DNA of 64,000 bases from Paenibacillus sp. 37 (GCF_008386395.1 NZ_CP043761.1:806001-870000); one strand, 5' to 3'; numbered from the stretch's first letter, positions 9,448-23,265 are shown. Notes: generated by a model from the letters alone, not told the origin. A program made the numbers and translations.

Positions 9448-10709
9448 CTGCGCTGGGACAACGGATGGTGAGTGCTGTCTTGGTAGTTGCTTTCGCTTCC
9501 TTGTATCAGTGGCATGGGGGCAAAGCGGCGTTGTTTCTATCCATTATAGCTTTCTTGATGTTCACAGGAGGTTTGCTTCTCCATTGGTTCAGACCACGGT
9601 GTATTCACATCCGTCGGACAATACACACGAACCGGATTGAGGCAGGCGAGCAGGTACGGGTTCTTGTCGAACTGGAATTCAATTGCCGTATTCCATTGTT
9701 ATGGATCGTTCTGTGTGAGAACACACCTGCAGGTGTTCATCGCAAATTGATTTTCCCGGGAACACGGCGACAATTTTCCTATCAATATGAATGTTCCGGT
9801 TTACGCAGAGGAGTCTACAGATGGGATACGGGCAGATTGTACTGGGGTGATATGTTTGGCTGGAATACCCTCTCTGCAGAGACCGAAGGAGGTACTCCCC
9901 TGATTGTTGTTCCTCAAGCAACGGCTTGGGGGAAGGGGGATTCGGTAGAATTCGCAGCGATGATCGAAGGGACTCTGTCGGAGCGAAGAAATAGCCAGGG
10001 TAACCGTAGCCCGGAGTTCCGTGAATATCAGCAGGGTGACCCCCTGGGACGTGTTCATTGGAAAAGTACAGCCAAAACGGGAAAACTTCAGACCTTTCTG
10101 CCTGATACCACGGATTTAGCTTCGCTCGGCATCCTTGTGTATGAAGGCGCGTCAGGTTATGACGTAAAACAACGGGAGAACATGGATGCACCTGCTTTTG
10201 AACGAGTGGTTCGTGCAGCAGCCAGCTGGATTCATACCGCTGAGCGGGATGACATTCCTTATCATCTGTGGATGGAAGGCGGAGATAAGACCCATGGTGC
10301 ACAAGATCAATGGCAACATGGGTCATTCCTTGCAGATGATGAGAATCATGGACTGGACAGACTAGCGGGGGCACGAATATCCAAAGCACAATCTGTGTCT
10401 GTTTCACTCCGAACGGAGATGTTGGATGGACTGGCGAGCGGTTCGCGAATTGTGGTTCTCACAGGTAAGATGGATCAGGTTCTGGCCGAATGGATCATAA
10501 CTGCAATCGGGTCGGGTTATCGTGTAGAGGTGCAATTGACTGAAGCGAACCAGAGCGAATTAGGATCAACGGATAGATTGATGAATGGATTGGGATATGA
10601 CAGCTTAAGTTTGGAACGGCTTCGTCACAGCGGGGTGCCGATCCACGCGGTTACAGACATTGCGTTATCTTCATTGGGAAAGGTGGAGGTAACGGATGTG
10701 GGAGCGTAA
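9444..10709 (+). CDS. DUF58 domain protein with N-terminal membrane helices
   Basis: A 421-residue protein with two membrane segments at about 8-48 and a cytoplasmic or exported domain. The DUF58 signature is present as EYQQGDPLGRVHWKSTAKTGKL, followed by a von Willebrand A-like C-terminal fold. It is the middle gene of a MoxR / DUF58 / transglutaminase operon, a set known across bacteria and of unsettled role, probably in envelope assembly or stress. It overlaps both neighbours (4 and 14 bp). Confidence 0.88.
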   Translation: MTALGQRMVSAVLVVAFASLYQWHGGKAALFLSIIAFLMFTGGLLLHWFRPRCIHIRRTIHTNRIEAGEQVRVLVELEFNCRIPLLWIVLCENTPAGVHRKLIFPGTRRQFSYQYECSGLRRGVYRWDTGRLYWGDMFGWNTLSAETEGGTPLIVVPQATAWGKGDSVEFAAMIEGTLSERRNSQGNRSPEFREYQQGDPLGRVHWKSTAKTGKLQTFLPDTTDLASLGILVYEGASGYDVKQRENMDAPAFERVVRAAASWIHTAERDDIPYHLWMEGGDKTHGAQDQWQHGSFLADDENHGLDRLAGARISKAQSVSVSLRTEMLDGLASGSRIVVLTGKMDQVLAEWIITAIGSGYRVEVQLTEANQSELGSTDRLMNGLGYDSLSLERLRHSGVPIHAVTDIALSSLGKVEVTDVGA

Positions 10710-13059
10710 TGGTAACCAGCAACCCAATTCCACTGTGGCCGACTTAGAGTCAACGGACCGTACGAGAATAGAATCGGCCCATTCCGTATATAAAGCTGTG
10801 AACCAGAATTCAGTGACGGACATAAAGGATGAGGGATATGTGAGCGTACCTGTCCTGTACAAAATTGTTATTTCGGCCATTTTACTAATACTGTCTCTGG
10901 AGTGGATATATCCTGTTACATCATCAGGTCAGCAGGGCAGTGAACGGTTCTTGTCCGTAATGGCGGGATTAACGGGAGCATTGTTGCTCGCGGGGTTAAT
11001 TCGTACAGGATGGATCACCGGAGTGCTGATCCGATTATTCATTGCACTCGCTGCTTTATGCCTGATGTACGGAGGAAGTGATCCTGTCCGTTGGGCGATC
11101 GCTTATCCGGGGATATTTTCAGCGGATAAGGACACTTTTATAAATAACTGGCGATTTCACTCGATTAGTACAGAAACGAGAGGTTTGTTCATGATGTGCG
11201 GCTGGAGCATGCTCATGGCTTCTGTGCAATCCCTTGTGTTGTTACGTCGAAGTGTTATGCTGTTTGGCAGTGCAACGCTGCTCTATTTGCTTTTGCTTGA
11301 ATCTTTTGCGGGGCTGGATGTGTATGCTTCTGTAATGCGGTCTGTCCTATGGACTTTTCTTATTCAGGCTCTGCTCCAGCTATTACGTCTCAATGCAGCA
11401 GTCACTACTCCGAGTTATCGCGGCAGCCCCTATGGCCGTTGGAGTGCAGTAACTATCGTTGCATCTGCAGGTATGGTGTTTTTATCAGCGTTACCTGGCC
11501 AGTTTGCTTCCATTCCTCAACCGGAACGCATATCTCTGGAACAGATGGGTGAACGCATAGCTCGCTGGGCAGGTTATACAAAGCACAGTAGTATCCCTGC
11601 TGCAACGGCAGTCACGGGATATAGCACAGCGGACGCGCCTATGGGAGCACCGTTGGTGCAGGGGAACTCCATCTTTTTTATAGCAAAGAGTCCAAAAGTG
11701 ACGTATTGGCGAGGGGAGACCCGTTCATATTATAACGGTAGTACTTGGAGTGATCCGGGTCAAAGCTTCGAAACGGCAAGTCCATCCGGAATGCTGCGTG
11801 CTGATGGTTGGGAGAATCCAACCTATTGGAGTCGCATTCGCCAAACCGTTACGATGCAGCGAGAGTGGAAAGGACCAAATCCACTCTTTACCGGGGGCAT
11901 ACCGGTCAACGTATCGTTCCAGGACAAGAACAAGGATAATCAGGAAAACATGTTTTCCTTGCTGTCTAATCGAGATTCGGCAACATTGTGGCTCACAGGC
12001 TCCGGAAACGATAAGATAGTTAAAAATTATTCGGCAGATGTCATGGTTCCTGTCGCAACACCTGAACAGTTACGTCTGCTTGAGGAAACGAATAAAGAGA
12101 AAGATCCGGCAGCCATTCGGAGGGACTATCTGCAATTGCCTACGTCACTCCCTGGTCGAGTGCAGACGCTCGCCAAGGAAGTTATTCAAGGCAGTGAGAC
12201 CCGGTATGACGCTGTGCAGGCCGTCAAGACTTATCTGGCTGCTCATGCCGAGTATACGTTGGATACCCGTATGCCACCGCGAGGAACAGACTTTGTGGAC
12301 GATTTTCTATTCGTCACCCGGCAGGGGTATTGCAATCATTTCTCCACAGCCATGATTGTGTTACTTCGTTCGGAAGGTATCCCCGCACGCTGGGTTAAAG
12401 GTTTTGGCTCCGGAGTTGCTGACCCGGATGTGCCCAGTCAGTATGTGATTTCACAGGGAGATGCACATTCCTGGGTAGAGGTGTATTTTCCGGGTGCAGG
12501 CTGGATGCCGTTTGAGGCCACGCCGGGTTTCACCATGGCGCAAGGCGCGGGCGAAAATGTCGCAGCGCTCACCGAACCACAGCCTGTTGCGGAGAATCCG
12601 CCGTATATGATCGGCGGATTGGCTAACGCGGGCGCATGGCTGCTCGCCCGCGCACGGGCCATTGCCGCGGAGCCATGGCTCGCGGCAGCCCTTGTGGCAG
12701 CGGCCTTGCTGGGCGCCGCTGCTCTGGTCCGCATGCGGCGGCTACGCCCCGCGCTGCGGTTAGGGCTGCTGCTGGCGTGGCCGCGCAGCAGCTTTCCAGA
12801 CCGCGAGCGGCTGCTGGGTGCCGCCGCTCCGGTCTGGTCCGCGCTCGCGCGCCGGTACGGCCCGCGGCCGCCGGATATGACGCTGCGTGAATATGCAGCG
12901 TCACCGGCTTTGGCCGCAGGCGCGGACGGCGCGGACATCGCGCGGTTTGCAGCCGACTGGGAACGGCTGCTGTACGGTCCAGACCGTCCGCTGCGCGCGG
13001 ACAGTCTGGACTTCCTGCGCCGGGCACTTCGTCTGGCCCGGCGCTTACAGGCGTTGTAA
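10696..13059 (+). CDS. Membrane transglutaminase-like protein (TgpA/DUF3488 type)
   Basis: A 787-residue protein. Five to six membrane helices (about residues 52-265) are followed by an extracellular transglutaminase-like domain: nucleophile C546 in QGYCNHFSTA, H591 in DAHSWVEVYFPGAGW, and the third position in PFEATPGF, where Glu stands in place of the usual Asp. One more helix (about 640-675) and a cytoplasmic DUF4129-like tail close the protein. GGAGGT lies 5 bases before the ATG. From about 12590 on the DNA turns strikingly GC-rich and the protein Ala/Arg/Leu-rich, unlike the rest of the operon. Probably a cysteine protease or crosslinker acting on the envelope. Confidence 0.88.
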   Translation: MWERNGNQQPNSTVADLESTDRTRIESAHSVYKAVNQNSVTDIKDEGYVSVPVLYKIVISAILLILSLEWIYPVTSSGQQGSERFLSVMAGLTGALLLAGLIRTGWITGVLIRLFIALAALCLMYGGSDPVRWAIAYPGIFSADKDTFINNWRFHSISTETRGLFMMCGWSMLMASVQSLVLLRRSVMLFGSATLLYLLLLESFAGLDVYASVMRSVLWTFLIQALLQLLRLNAAVTTPSYRGSPYGRWSAVTIVASAGMVFLSALPGQFASIPQPERISLEQMGERIARWAGYTKHSSIPAATAVTGYSTADAPMGAPLVQGNSIFFIAKSPKVTYWRGETRSYYNGSTWSDPGQSFETASPSGMLRADGWENPTYWSRIRQTVTMQREWKGPNPLFTGGIPVNVSFQDKNKDNQENMFSLLSNRDSATLWLTGSGNDKIVKNYSADVMVPVATPEQLRLLEETNKEKDPAAIRRDYLQLPTSLPGRVQTLAKEVIQGSETRYDAVQAVKTYLAAHAEYTLDTRMPPRGTDFVDDFLFVTRQGYCNHFSTAMIVLLRSEGIPARWVKGFGSGVADPDVPSQYVISQGDAHSWVEVYFPGAGWMPFEATPGFTMAQGAGENVAALTEPQPVAENPPYMIGGLANAGAWLLARARAIAAEPWLAAALVAAALLGAAALVRMRRLRPALRLGLLLAWPRSSFPDRERLLGAAAPVWSALARRYGPRPPDMTLREYAASPALAAGADGADIARFAADWERLLYGPDRPLRADSLDFLRRALRLARRLQAL

Positions 13060-13098
13060 CACAAGGATGTTACAACGTTACACCAAAGCATACAATCG

Positions 13099-13326
13099 CT
13101 ATCGATTTCCAATAAAGCTTGGCCGCTTGAGGGTAGCTTGTGGGCAGATGAAGATCGCCATTGCTGGCGCACTGTTTTTAAATGCAGCGTTTGGTTCATC
13201 GCTGCATGCCATACATAAGACGCCTTTCGCGCTGCGCTGCGAACGAGGCGTCTTTCCACGATCATACACTTGAACCAGCATCTTGCTGCCAAGCTTTTCT
13301 ATTCGGAATTTCATATTTAGAGGCAT
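13099..13326 (-). CDS. Small cysteine-containing protein of unknown function
   Basis: A 75-residue reading frame on the minus strand in the gap between the transglutaminase gene and guaA. The protein is basic and carries a CMAC pair and one more cysteine in IFICPQ, which could bind a metal. Codon use looks like that of its neighbours and AGGA lies 7 bases before the ATG. An ATG at 13314 (MKFRIEKLGSK) is a second possible start. It is divergent from guaA, sharing about 100 bp of upstream DNA. I do not recognise the family; conservation in related genomes would settle whether it is real. Confidence 0.5.
   Translation of the reverse strand: MPLNMKFRIEKLGSKMLVQVYDRGKTPRSQRSAKGVLCMACSDEPNAAFKNSAPAMAIFICPQATLKRPSFIGNR
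13217..13255. repeat. Hairpin inside the small minus-strand gene
   Basis: AAGACGCCT and AGGCGTCTT face each other across about 21 bases. On the plus strand the stem is followed by TTCC, a weak terminator signal for the transglutaminase operon. It also lies in the coding region of the small minus-strand frame. A second hairpin, GTTGTAAC/GTTACAAC at 13053-13076, overlaps the transglutaminase stop codon. Confidence 0.45.
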
Positions 13327-13373
13327 TTGGTAATCCTGTTTTGATATGTCGAAAAAAGGAGTTTCGCCTTTCC

Positions 13374-13403
13374 TTGACGGTATGTTTTGTCGTTGCGTAT
13401 AAT
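13374..13403 (+). promoter_or_regulatory. Sigma-A promoter of guaA
   Basis: TTGACG, 18 bases, TATAAT, ending 30 bases before the guaA ATG. The short leader leaves no room for a riboswitch, so guaA is not controlled like pbuG and purE. Confidence 0.8.
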
Positions 13404-13433
13404 TAGTTTCATTGAATTGAGGGAGGCACGGTT

Positions 13434-14972
13434 ATGAATAAGCAGAATGAGATTGTGGTTGTCCTTGACTTTGGGGGCCAATACAACCAGTTAATCGCCA
13501 GAAGAATCCGGGATCTTGGCGTATACAGCGAGCTTTTGCCGTATAACACACCGGCGGAAAAGATCGCAGAAATGGCACCAAAAGGAATCGTATTTTCAGG
13601 TGGGCCGTCCAGCGTATACGCTGAGAATGCTCCACACGTGGACCCAGGTGTCTATGACCTGGGCTTGCCAATCTTCGGTATCTGCTACGGGATGCAGCTT
13701 ATGGCCCAACAGCTCGAAGGTAAAGTAGAACGTTCCGAGAAGCGAGAGTACGGTAAAGCAGACCTTGAGTTTGCTGCGGGATCTACACTGGCAAAAGGCA
13801 TTGAAGGCGAACATACGGTATGGATGAGTCACGGTGACCACGTGGTTACACTTCCTCCAGGTTTCAAACTGGATGCAGGCACGGAAAGTGCGCCAATCGC
13901 TGCCATGAGTGACGATGAGCGTAAATTGTATGCTGTTCAGTTCCACCCTGAGGTACGTCACTCTGTTCGCGGTAACGACATGATTCGTAACTTCCTGTTC
14001 GAAATCTGTGGTTGCGAAGGCAACTGGACGATGGAGACATTCATCGATGACACCATCAAAGACATTCGTGAAAAAGTGGGCGACAGTAAAGTACTGTGTG
14101 CGCTTAGCGGCGGTGTAGATTCTTCCGTTGTAGCTGCATTACTTCACAGAGCCATTGGTGATCAACTGACATGTATGTTTATCGACCATGGTCTGTTGCG
14201 TAAAGGCGAAGCAGAAAGTGTAATGGAGACGTTTGTTGGCAAATTCGACATGAAAGTTGTCAAAATTGATGCACAAGAGCGTTTCATGTCCAAACTGGCT
14301 GGCGTGGATGATCCAGAACAAAAACGTAAAATCATCGGTAACGAGTTTATTTACGTATTTGACGAAGAGTCCAAGCAGTTCGATGACTTTGCATTCCTGG
14401 CACAAGGTACACTGTACACGGACATCGTAGAAAGTGGTACAGCGACTGCACAGACCATCAAATCCCACCACAACGTGGGCGGTCTGCCTGAAGACATGAA
14501 CTTCAAACTGATCGAGCCACTGAGCACGTTGTTCAAGGATGAAGTACGTAAAGTCGGTACCGAGTGTGGCCTGCCGGACGAAATTGTACACCGTCAGCCG
14601 TTCCCTGGTCCGGGTCTTGCGATCCGTGTTCTAGGTGAGGTTACTGAAGAGAAACTTAAAATTGTTCGTGATTCAGACTACATCCTGCGTGAAGAGATTG
14701 CCAAAGCCGGTCTTGACCGCGAAATCTGGCAGTACTTCACTGCCCTGCCGAACATGAAGAGTGTTGGCGTTATGGGTGATGCACGTACGTATTCCTACAC
14801 TGTGGGTATTCGTGCAGTAACATCCATCGACGGTATGACTGCGGACTGGGCACGTATTCCTTGGGATGTGCTGGAGAAAATCTCCGTACGGATTGTTAAC
14901 GAAGTTGATAACGTAAACCGTATCGTTTATGACGTAACATCCAAACCACCTGCAACAATCGAGTGGGAATAG
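13434..14972 (+). CDS. guaA: GMP synthase (glutamine-hydrolysing)
   Basis: A 512-residue cytoplasmic enzyme converting XMP, ATP and glutamine to GMP. The class I glutamine amidotransferase domain (about 1-195) has C84 in GICYGMQ and the later FHPE motif. The ATP-pyrophosphatase domain starts with the PP-loop SGGVDSSV, and the C-terminal dimerisation domain ends in TIEWE, as in all GuaA. GGGAGG lies about 8 bases before the ATG. Single-gene unit with its own promoter and terminator. Confidence 0.98.
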   Translation: MNKQNEIVVVLDFGGQYNQLIARRIRDLGVYSELLPYNTPAEKIAEMAPKGIVFSGGPSSVYAENAPHVDPGVYDLGLPIFGICYGMQLMAQQLEGKVERSEKREYGKADLEFAAGSTLAKGIEGEHTVWMSHGDHVVTLPPGFKLDAGTESAPIAAMSDDERKLYAVQFHPEVRHSVRGNDMIRNFLFEICGCEGNWTMETFIDDTIKDIREKVGDSKVLCALSGGVDSSVVAALLHRAIGDQLTCMFIDHGLLRKGEAESVMETFVGKFDMKVVKIDAQERFMSKLAGVDDPEQKRKIIGNEFIYVFDEESKQFDDFAFLAQGTLYTDIVESGTATAQTIKSHHNVGGLPEDMNFKLIEPLSTLFKDEVRKVGTECGLPDEIVHRQPFPGPGLAIRVLGEVTEEKLKIVRDSDYILREEIAKAGLDREIWQYFTALPNMKSVGVMGDARTYSYTVGIRAVTSIDGMTADWARIPWDVLEKISVRIVNEVDNVNRIVYDVTSKPPATIEWE

Positions 14973-15004
14973 GGTATAGACTCTGAACGATAGATTATAA
15001 AAAT

Positions 15005-15048
15005 GCTCTTTTATCTGCGGTATTTCGCAAATAAAAGGGCTTTTTTTT
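15005..15048 (+). terminator. Rho-independent terminator of guaA
   Basis: GCTCTTTTATCTGCGG pairs with TCGCAAATAAAAGGGC (with wobbles) and is followed by eight T residues. Confidence 0.92.
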
Positions 15049-15213
15049 ATAAGAAGAATATTGTGATCAAGTTTTCATTGGGTACTTTTTTTACAAATAG
15101 TACACTCTCAAAATTAATCCCATTTTAAAGTTCACTTCATGATCCTTTCAGGTCCAGCCTGTACAATAAGTACATACTAAGAGCTATATGCCTACTGAAA
15201 GGAGATTGAATGT

Positions 15214-15465
15214 ATGCGTAAAACCGACTATATGAGCAAATGGAAGATGGGCATTGGAAGTGCATTTCTGATGGTGATGCTGGCAGGATGCGGTTCAGGT
15301 GTGCAAGATCTGGCTTCCGGTTCGGGGGACTTTCCATTTACGAATTTAGAGGCAGCGGATGCTTCTTCCGATCAGACCAGAAACCAGGAGTTATCCTCTG
15401 ACACAACAACAAACGCGAATCAGGAACAACAAGAGATACAGGATACTCCGCAGACAGAGATCTAA
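15214..15465 (+). CDS. Small hydrophilic lipoprotein, function unknown
   Basis: An 83-residue protein with an N-terminal signal of the lipoprotein type: basic MRKTDYMSKWK, a hydrophobic core, and lipobox MLAGC with C26. The mature part of about 58 residues is rich in Ser, Asp, Gln, Asn and Thr and looks unfolded. AAAGGAG lies 9 bases before the ATG. Its neighbours, guaA and a purine permease, give no clue to a role. I do not recognise a family. Confidence 0.75.
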   Translation: MRKTDYMSKWKMGIGSAFLMVMLAGCGSGVQDLASGSGDFPFTNLEAADASSDQTRNQELSSDTTTNANQEQQEIQDTPQTEI

Positions 15466-15613
15466 TTAACATAGGACTGATCCGGCAAAAAAAATTCTCC
15501 GGAACATGTCGCAAATTGCTCCATATACCTAATGAGTATATGCCTTCGGAATACGAGACATCGTTATTCCTAGATCATCATTCACCTCATTGCTAAAAAC
15601 GCATCAGAAACAT

Positions 15614-15663
15614 AAGCTAGCCTGATTAGAGCGCTTCTGCTCTTTGATCAGGTTAGCTTTTTA
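15614..15663 (+). terminator. Terminator upstream of the pbuG control region
   Basis: AGCTAGCCTGAT pairs with ATCAGGTTAGCT (one wobble), an inner GAGC/GCTC pair tightens it, and T residues follow. It ends transcription from the lipoprotein gene 148 bp upstream. Confidence 0.8.
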
Positions 15664-15781
15664 TGTTATCCTGTGGAACTTTCAGCCTGAAAGAATGGAC
15701 ATATCCCATTGAGATTTCATCGAAAAAAGCGCATTCAATTGGGTTGTAAACCGCTGAACTGGTTCAATCTGTTAAATAATA

Positions 15782-15816
15782 CGAACGATATTATACAAGG
15801 GTGAGATTAATATTCG
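15782..15816. promoter_or_regulatory. PurR-like operator upstream of pbuG
   Basis: CGAACGAT and, inverted, AATATTCG (CGAATATT on the other strand) lie 19 bases apart, 10 bp before the -35 box. The Gram-positive PRPP-responsive PurR binds paired CGAA-core boxes placed like this. The same layout precedes purE. Confidence 0.6.
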
Positions 15817-15825
15817 TTTTTCTCA

Positions 15826-15854
15826 TTGACAAAAACATACTGCCCTCCTAAAAT
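15826..15854 (+). promoter_or_regulatory. Promoter of the purine permease gene
   Basis: TTGACA, 17 bases, TAAAAT. The start of transcription should fall near 15861, about 25 bases before the riboswitch P1 stem. Confidence 0.78.
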
Positions 15855-15883
15855 AGTGATGGGAAACAAACAAATAGCGCATA

Positions 15884-15956
15884 CTTATTCGTATAATCCT
15901 GGGGATTGGCCCGGGAGTCTCTACGAGATCACCCTAATGATCTGGCTACGAAGAGG
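15884..15956 (+). ncRNA. Purine riboswitch, variant core, in the pbuG leader
   Basis: P1 TTCGTA/TACGAA (15888-15893 and 15947-15952) encloses P2 CCTGGG/CCCGGG and P3 AGATCA/TGATCT. The junction keeps TATAAT and TCTCTAC, and C946 stands at the ligand-reading position 74, so a guanine-type base is expected. Departures from the usual aptamer: loop L2 is GATTGG and L3 is CCCTAA, each six rather than seven bases; J3/1 reads GGCTA instead of GACTA; G925 and G944 oppose each other at the base of P3. The loop-loop GG/CC contact is kept. It should act on the terminator at 15974-16019. Ligand may be guanine, hypoxanthine, xanthine or a nucleoside. Confidence 0.85.
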
Positions 15957-15973
15957 AGAAGGCTAAGCACATG

Positions 15974-16019
15974 AATTCTACATGATTGCGGGGACATCAC
16001 GCACATTAGAATTTTTTTT
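15974..16019 (+). terminator. Riboswitch-controlled terminator of pbuG
   Basis: AATTCTACATG and TGCG pair with CGCA and CATTAGAATT, followed by eight T residues, 18 bp after the aptamer. Ligand-stabilised P1 should leave this stem free to form and so switch transcription off. Confidence 0.88.
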
Positions 16020-16054
16020 GTTCTTAGTAAAGGCATCATGCCACTCCTTGTCAG

Positions 16055-16100
16055 CTGAACCCTGGGTGAAGAATCTTCATCAGGGTCATTTGTCGTTTTT
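16055..16100 (+). terminator. Second leader hairpin before pbuG
   Basis: TGAACCCTG and TGAAG pair with CTTCA and CAGGGTCA, followed by a T-rich run ending in five T residues. It lies between the riboswitch terminator and the pbuG ribosome binding site, a second place for premature stop. Confidence 0.6.
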
Positions 16101-16139
16101 CAATATGGCTTCAACATCTCTAAGGGGGAGTTAGTAATT

Positions 16140-17516
16140 ATGGATCGTTTCTTTAAATTAAAAGAAAACGGAACAAACGTTAGAACGGAGATTGTTGCGG
16201 GTCTCACTACGTTTATGACAATGGCTTACATTCTTTTTGTGAATACGTTGTTCTTGGGACAAGCCGGTGCGGGGATGTCGGATAATGCAGTATTCTTTGC
16301 AACAGCCGTCGGCGCCGGATTAATGACTATTATTATGGGATTGTTCGTGAATATTCCGATTGCGCTCGCACCAGGTATGGGATTGAATGCGTACTTCATG
16401 ACTGTCGTTCTAAGTTCGAATGGAGCGATTACTTGGCAAGCTGCTCTCGGAGCGGTATTCCTTTCCGGTATCGTGTTCATTATTCTGACCGTGACCAAGA
16501 TTCGGCAAATGTTGCTTGTTGCAGTACCGCAGTCGATCAAAATGGCCATTACGGTTGGTATCGGTCTCTTTATTACGATTATCGGTTTCAAACTTGCTAA
16601 TCTCGTGGCTGTAACGGTGAATGTTGCGCCAGACGCAGATCTGAGCCAGCCGATTCCAGGCAGCAGCTTTAATCTTTCATTGGGTAACTTTATAACGCAT
16701 CACGATGCATTACTTGCACTGATTGGTTTGCTCCTTATTGCTATACTGATGGTTATGCGTGTTAAAGGCGCTCTGCTAATCGGGATCGTAGTAACAACGT
16801 TAATTGGTATTCCGATGGGTGTTACAAATCTGAGTGGTCTTTCGGGCGCAAGCTGGTTGCCTAACTTCAGTGATCTGGCGGTTGGACAGCTGGATTTAAA
16901 AGGTGCCATCAGTCTGGGATTGTTCGAAATCATCTTTATCTTTACCTTCGTTGAATTGTTCGACACGTTCGGTACGATGGTAGGTACTGCAACGCGTATG
17001 GGCATTATGAAGGACAAGAAAAAAGGCGAGAAAACCATCGGTAAAGCGATGCTCGTCGATGCAGTTGGTGTCAGCGCAGGTGCTGCACTGGGTACAAGTA
17101 CCATTACGGCATACGTTGAAAGTGCTTCAGGTGTTGAGGCAGGTGGACGTACAGGACTGACTTCGGTAACGACAGGTTTGTTGTTCATTTTGGCTCTGTT
17201 TATCGCGCCTCTTGCGCTTGTTGTTCCATCCGCTGCGACGGCTCCGGCATTGATCATCGTGGGTGTGCTTATGATGAGTCAAGTGCGCAGCATTGAGTGG
17301 GATGATTTCCTGCAAGCTTTCCCTGCGTTCCTTACCATTGTATTGATGCCTTTCACAGGTGGAATCGCAAACGGGATCTCCGCAGGTATCGTATCTTATG
17401 TGATTTTGGCGGTGTTCAGTAACTTGGTAACAGAGCGTAAAGTGAAAATTCACTGGCTTATGTGGATTTTGGCGCTCATTGTAGTTTGCCGATACGTATT
17501 TATTGGCGGGGAGTAG
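16140..17516 (+). CDS. pbuG: Guanine/hypoxanthine permease, NCS2/AzgA family
   Basis: A 458-residue membrane transporter bringing purine bases into the cell by proton symport. The first segment, VRTEIVAGLTTFMTMAYILF, and the later FTFVELFDTFGTMVGTA with GTSTITAYVESASGVEAGGRTGL are the AzgA-type NCS2 hallmarks; twelve to fourteen helices are predictable. GGGGGAG lies 9-10 bases before the ATG. The PurR-like boxes and purine riboswitch upstream support a purine substrate. PbuO or another AzgA-type paralogue is the alternative name. Confidence 0.9.
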   Translation: MDRFFKLKENGTNVRTEIVAGLTTFMTMAYILFVNTLFLGQAGAGMSDNAVFFATAVGAGLMTIIMGLFVNIPIALAPGMGLNAYFMTVVLSSNGAITWQAALGAVFLSGIVFIILTVTKIRQMLLVAVPQSIKMAITVGIGLFITIIGFKLANLVAVTVNVAPDADLSQPIPGSSFNLSLGNFITHHDALLALIGLLLIAILMVMRVKGALLIGIVVTTLIGIPMGVTNLSGLSGASWLPNFSDLAVGQLDLKGAISLGLFEIIFIFTFVELFDTFGTMVGTATRMGIMKDKKKGEKTIGKAMLVDAVGVSAGAALGTSTITAYVESASGVEAGGRTGLTSVTTGLLFILALFIAPLALVVPSAATAPALIIVGVLMMSQVRSIEWDDFLQAFPAFLTIVLMPFTGGIANGISAGIVSYVILAVFSNLVTERKVKIHWLMWILALIVVCRYVFIGGE

Positions 17517-17574
17517 GGTTCGTTAGGTGTAACGAAGAAATATCTCAGATACGTTTGCTATCCTATAAATGAAG

Positions 17575-17619
17575 AAGCGGAAGCCACGGGATTTAGACCC
17601 TGGGCTTTCGCTTTTTTTA
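17575..17619 (+). terminator. Terminator of pbuG
   Basis: AGCGGAAGCC pairs with GGCTTTCGCT (wobbles allowed) with CAGGG/CCCTG-like inner pairing, then seven T residues. Confidence 0.88.
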
Positions 17620-17903
17620 TATTCTTTTTTTGGGAAAAATGAATTTGAAAAATGTTTTCCTTCTATATAGAAGGAAAGAATATAATGATCTATGATTTGT
17701 CGGTTGTTTATCCAATGAAATCATCGGTTAATAAGTTTCTATAACGTGATGAGTCTGTACTGTATACAATATGTGTTTCTCTATTACTCCGATTCATTAA
17801 AATTTATAACCGGATGTATCATCTGGTCGATAATAAGGAGATACTTGCTAAAAGGACAGCAGGGAACTTATTTTATAAGATTTAATGTTTTTCGAAAAAA
17901 GAC

Positions 17904-17932
17904 TTGCGTTCCGTATCTGTACATGGTATATT
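17904..17932 (+). promoter_or_regulatory. rRNA operon promoter P1 (candidate)
   Basis: TTGCGT, 17 bases, TATATT, about 305 bp before 16S. The stretch 17620-18238 has no convincing gene; it holds this and a second promoter and the leader with a box at 18089-18102 reading ATCTTTGAAAACTG, repeated in the 16S-23S spacer at about 19950. Confidence 0.6.
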
Positions 17933-18013
17933 CTATTTCCGGCCAAAAAAACACGAGATACACGGTGCGGCAAGCGGTTGAAATAAGCTTCGAAAGAAAC
18001 TTAAAAAAAGAGC

Positions 18014-18042
18014 TTGCAAAGTTGGTTCGGACATGATATTAT
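18014..18042 (+). promoter_or_regulatory. rRNA operon promoter P2
   Basis: TTGCAA, 17 bases, TATTAT, about 195 bp before the 16S gene. Tandem promoters are normal for Firmicute rrn operons. Confidence 0.7.
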
Positions 18043-18238
18043 ATAAGAGTTGCTGAAGAGAACAACATTCGGTAACGAAACAAGTTTGATCTTTGAAAAC
18101 TGAACAACGAGTGAGTAAACATTCTGCTTGCAGAATGAACGCGAAAGTTGAGACAAGCTTTGGCTTGGATCGACTGGAGCACAAATGAGATTTTTAATCT
18201 CGTCAGATTCAAAATGAGCTTATCGCTCTTTTCAATAC

Positions 18239-23061
<4,823 letters not shown>

Positions 23062-23142
23062 ATAGCAAGTGATAATTCGCGTGTTTCGTTTCGAATCTAG
23101 TTTTCAGAGAACAACAACTCTGAAATGTTAATTAAGCTATGC

Positions 23143-23260
23143 GTTTGGTGGCGATGGCGGAGGGGTTCCACACGTACCCATCCCGAACACGACCGTTAAG
23201 CCCTCTAGCGCCGATGGTACTTGGACCGCAGGGTCCTGGGAGAGTAGGACGCCGCCAAGC
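23143..23260 (+). rRNA. 5S ribosomal RNA
   Basis: About 118 bases, from TTTGGTGGCGATGGCGG through CCGAACAC and GCGCCGATGGTA to AGTAGGACGCCGCCAAGC. The two ends pair (TTGGTGGC with GCCGCCAA). It lies 81 bp after 23S in the same operon. Confidence 0.96.
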
Positions 23261-23265
23261 AATCT

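Noticed and set aside
13217..13255. Classic rho-independent terminator for the transglutaminase operon
   Set aside because: The stem is good but only a short T stretch follows, and it lies within a possible minus-strand gene; listed as a hairpin instead.
12438..13292. 284-codon minus-strand frame over the GC-rich tail of the transglutaminase gene
   Set aside because: High GC removes stop codons by chance; it is Ser/Arg/Ala-rich and lies opposite a well supported gene.
17746..18036. 96-codon open frame upstream of the 16S gene
   Set aside because: It lies across the rRNA promoters, has no ribosome binding site and an unnatural residue make-up.
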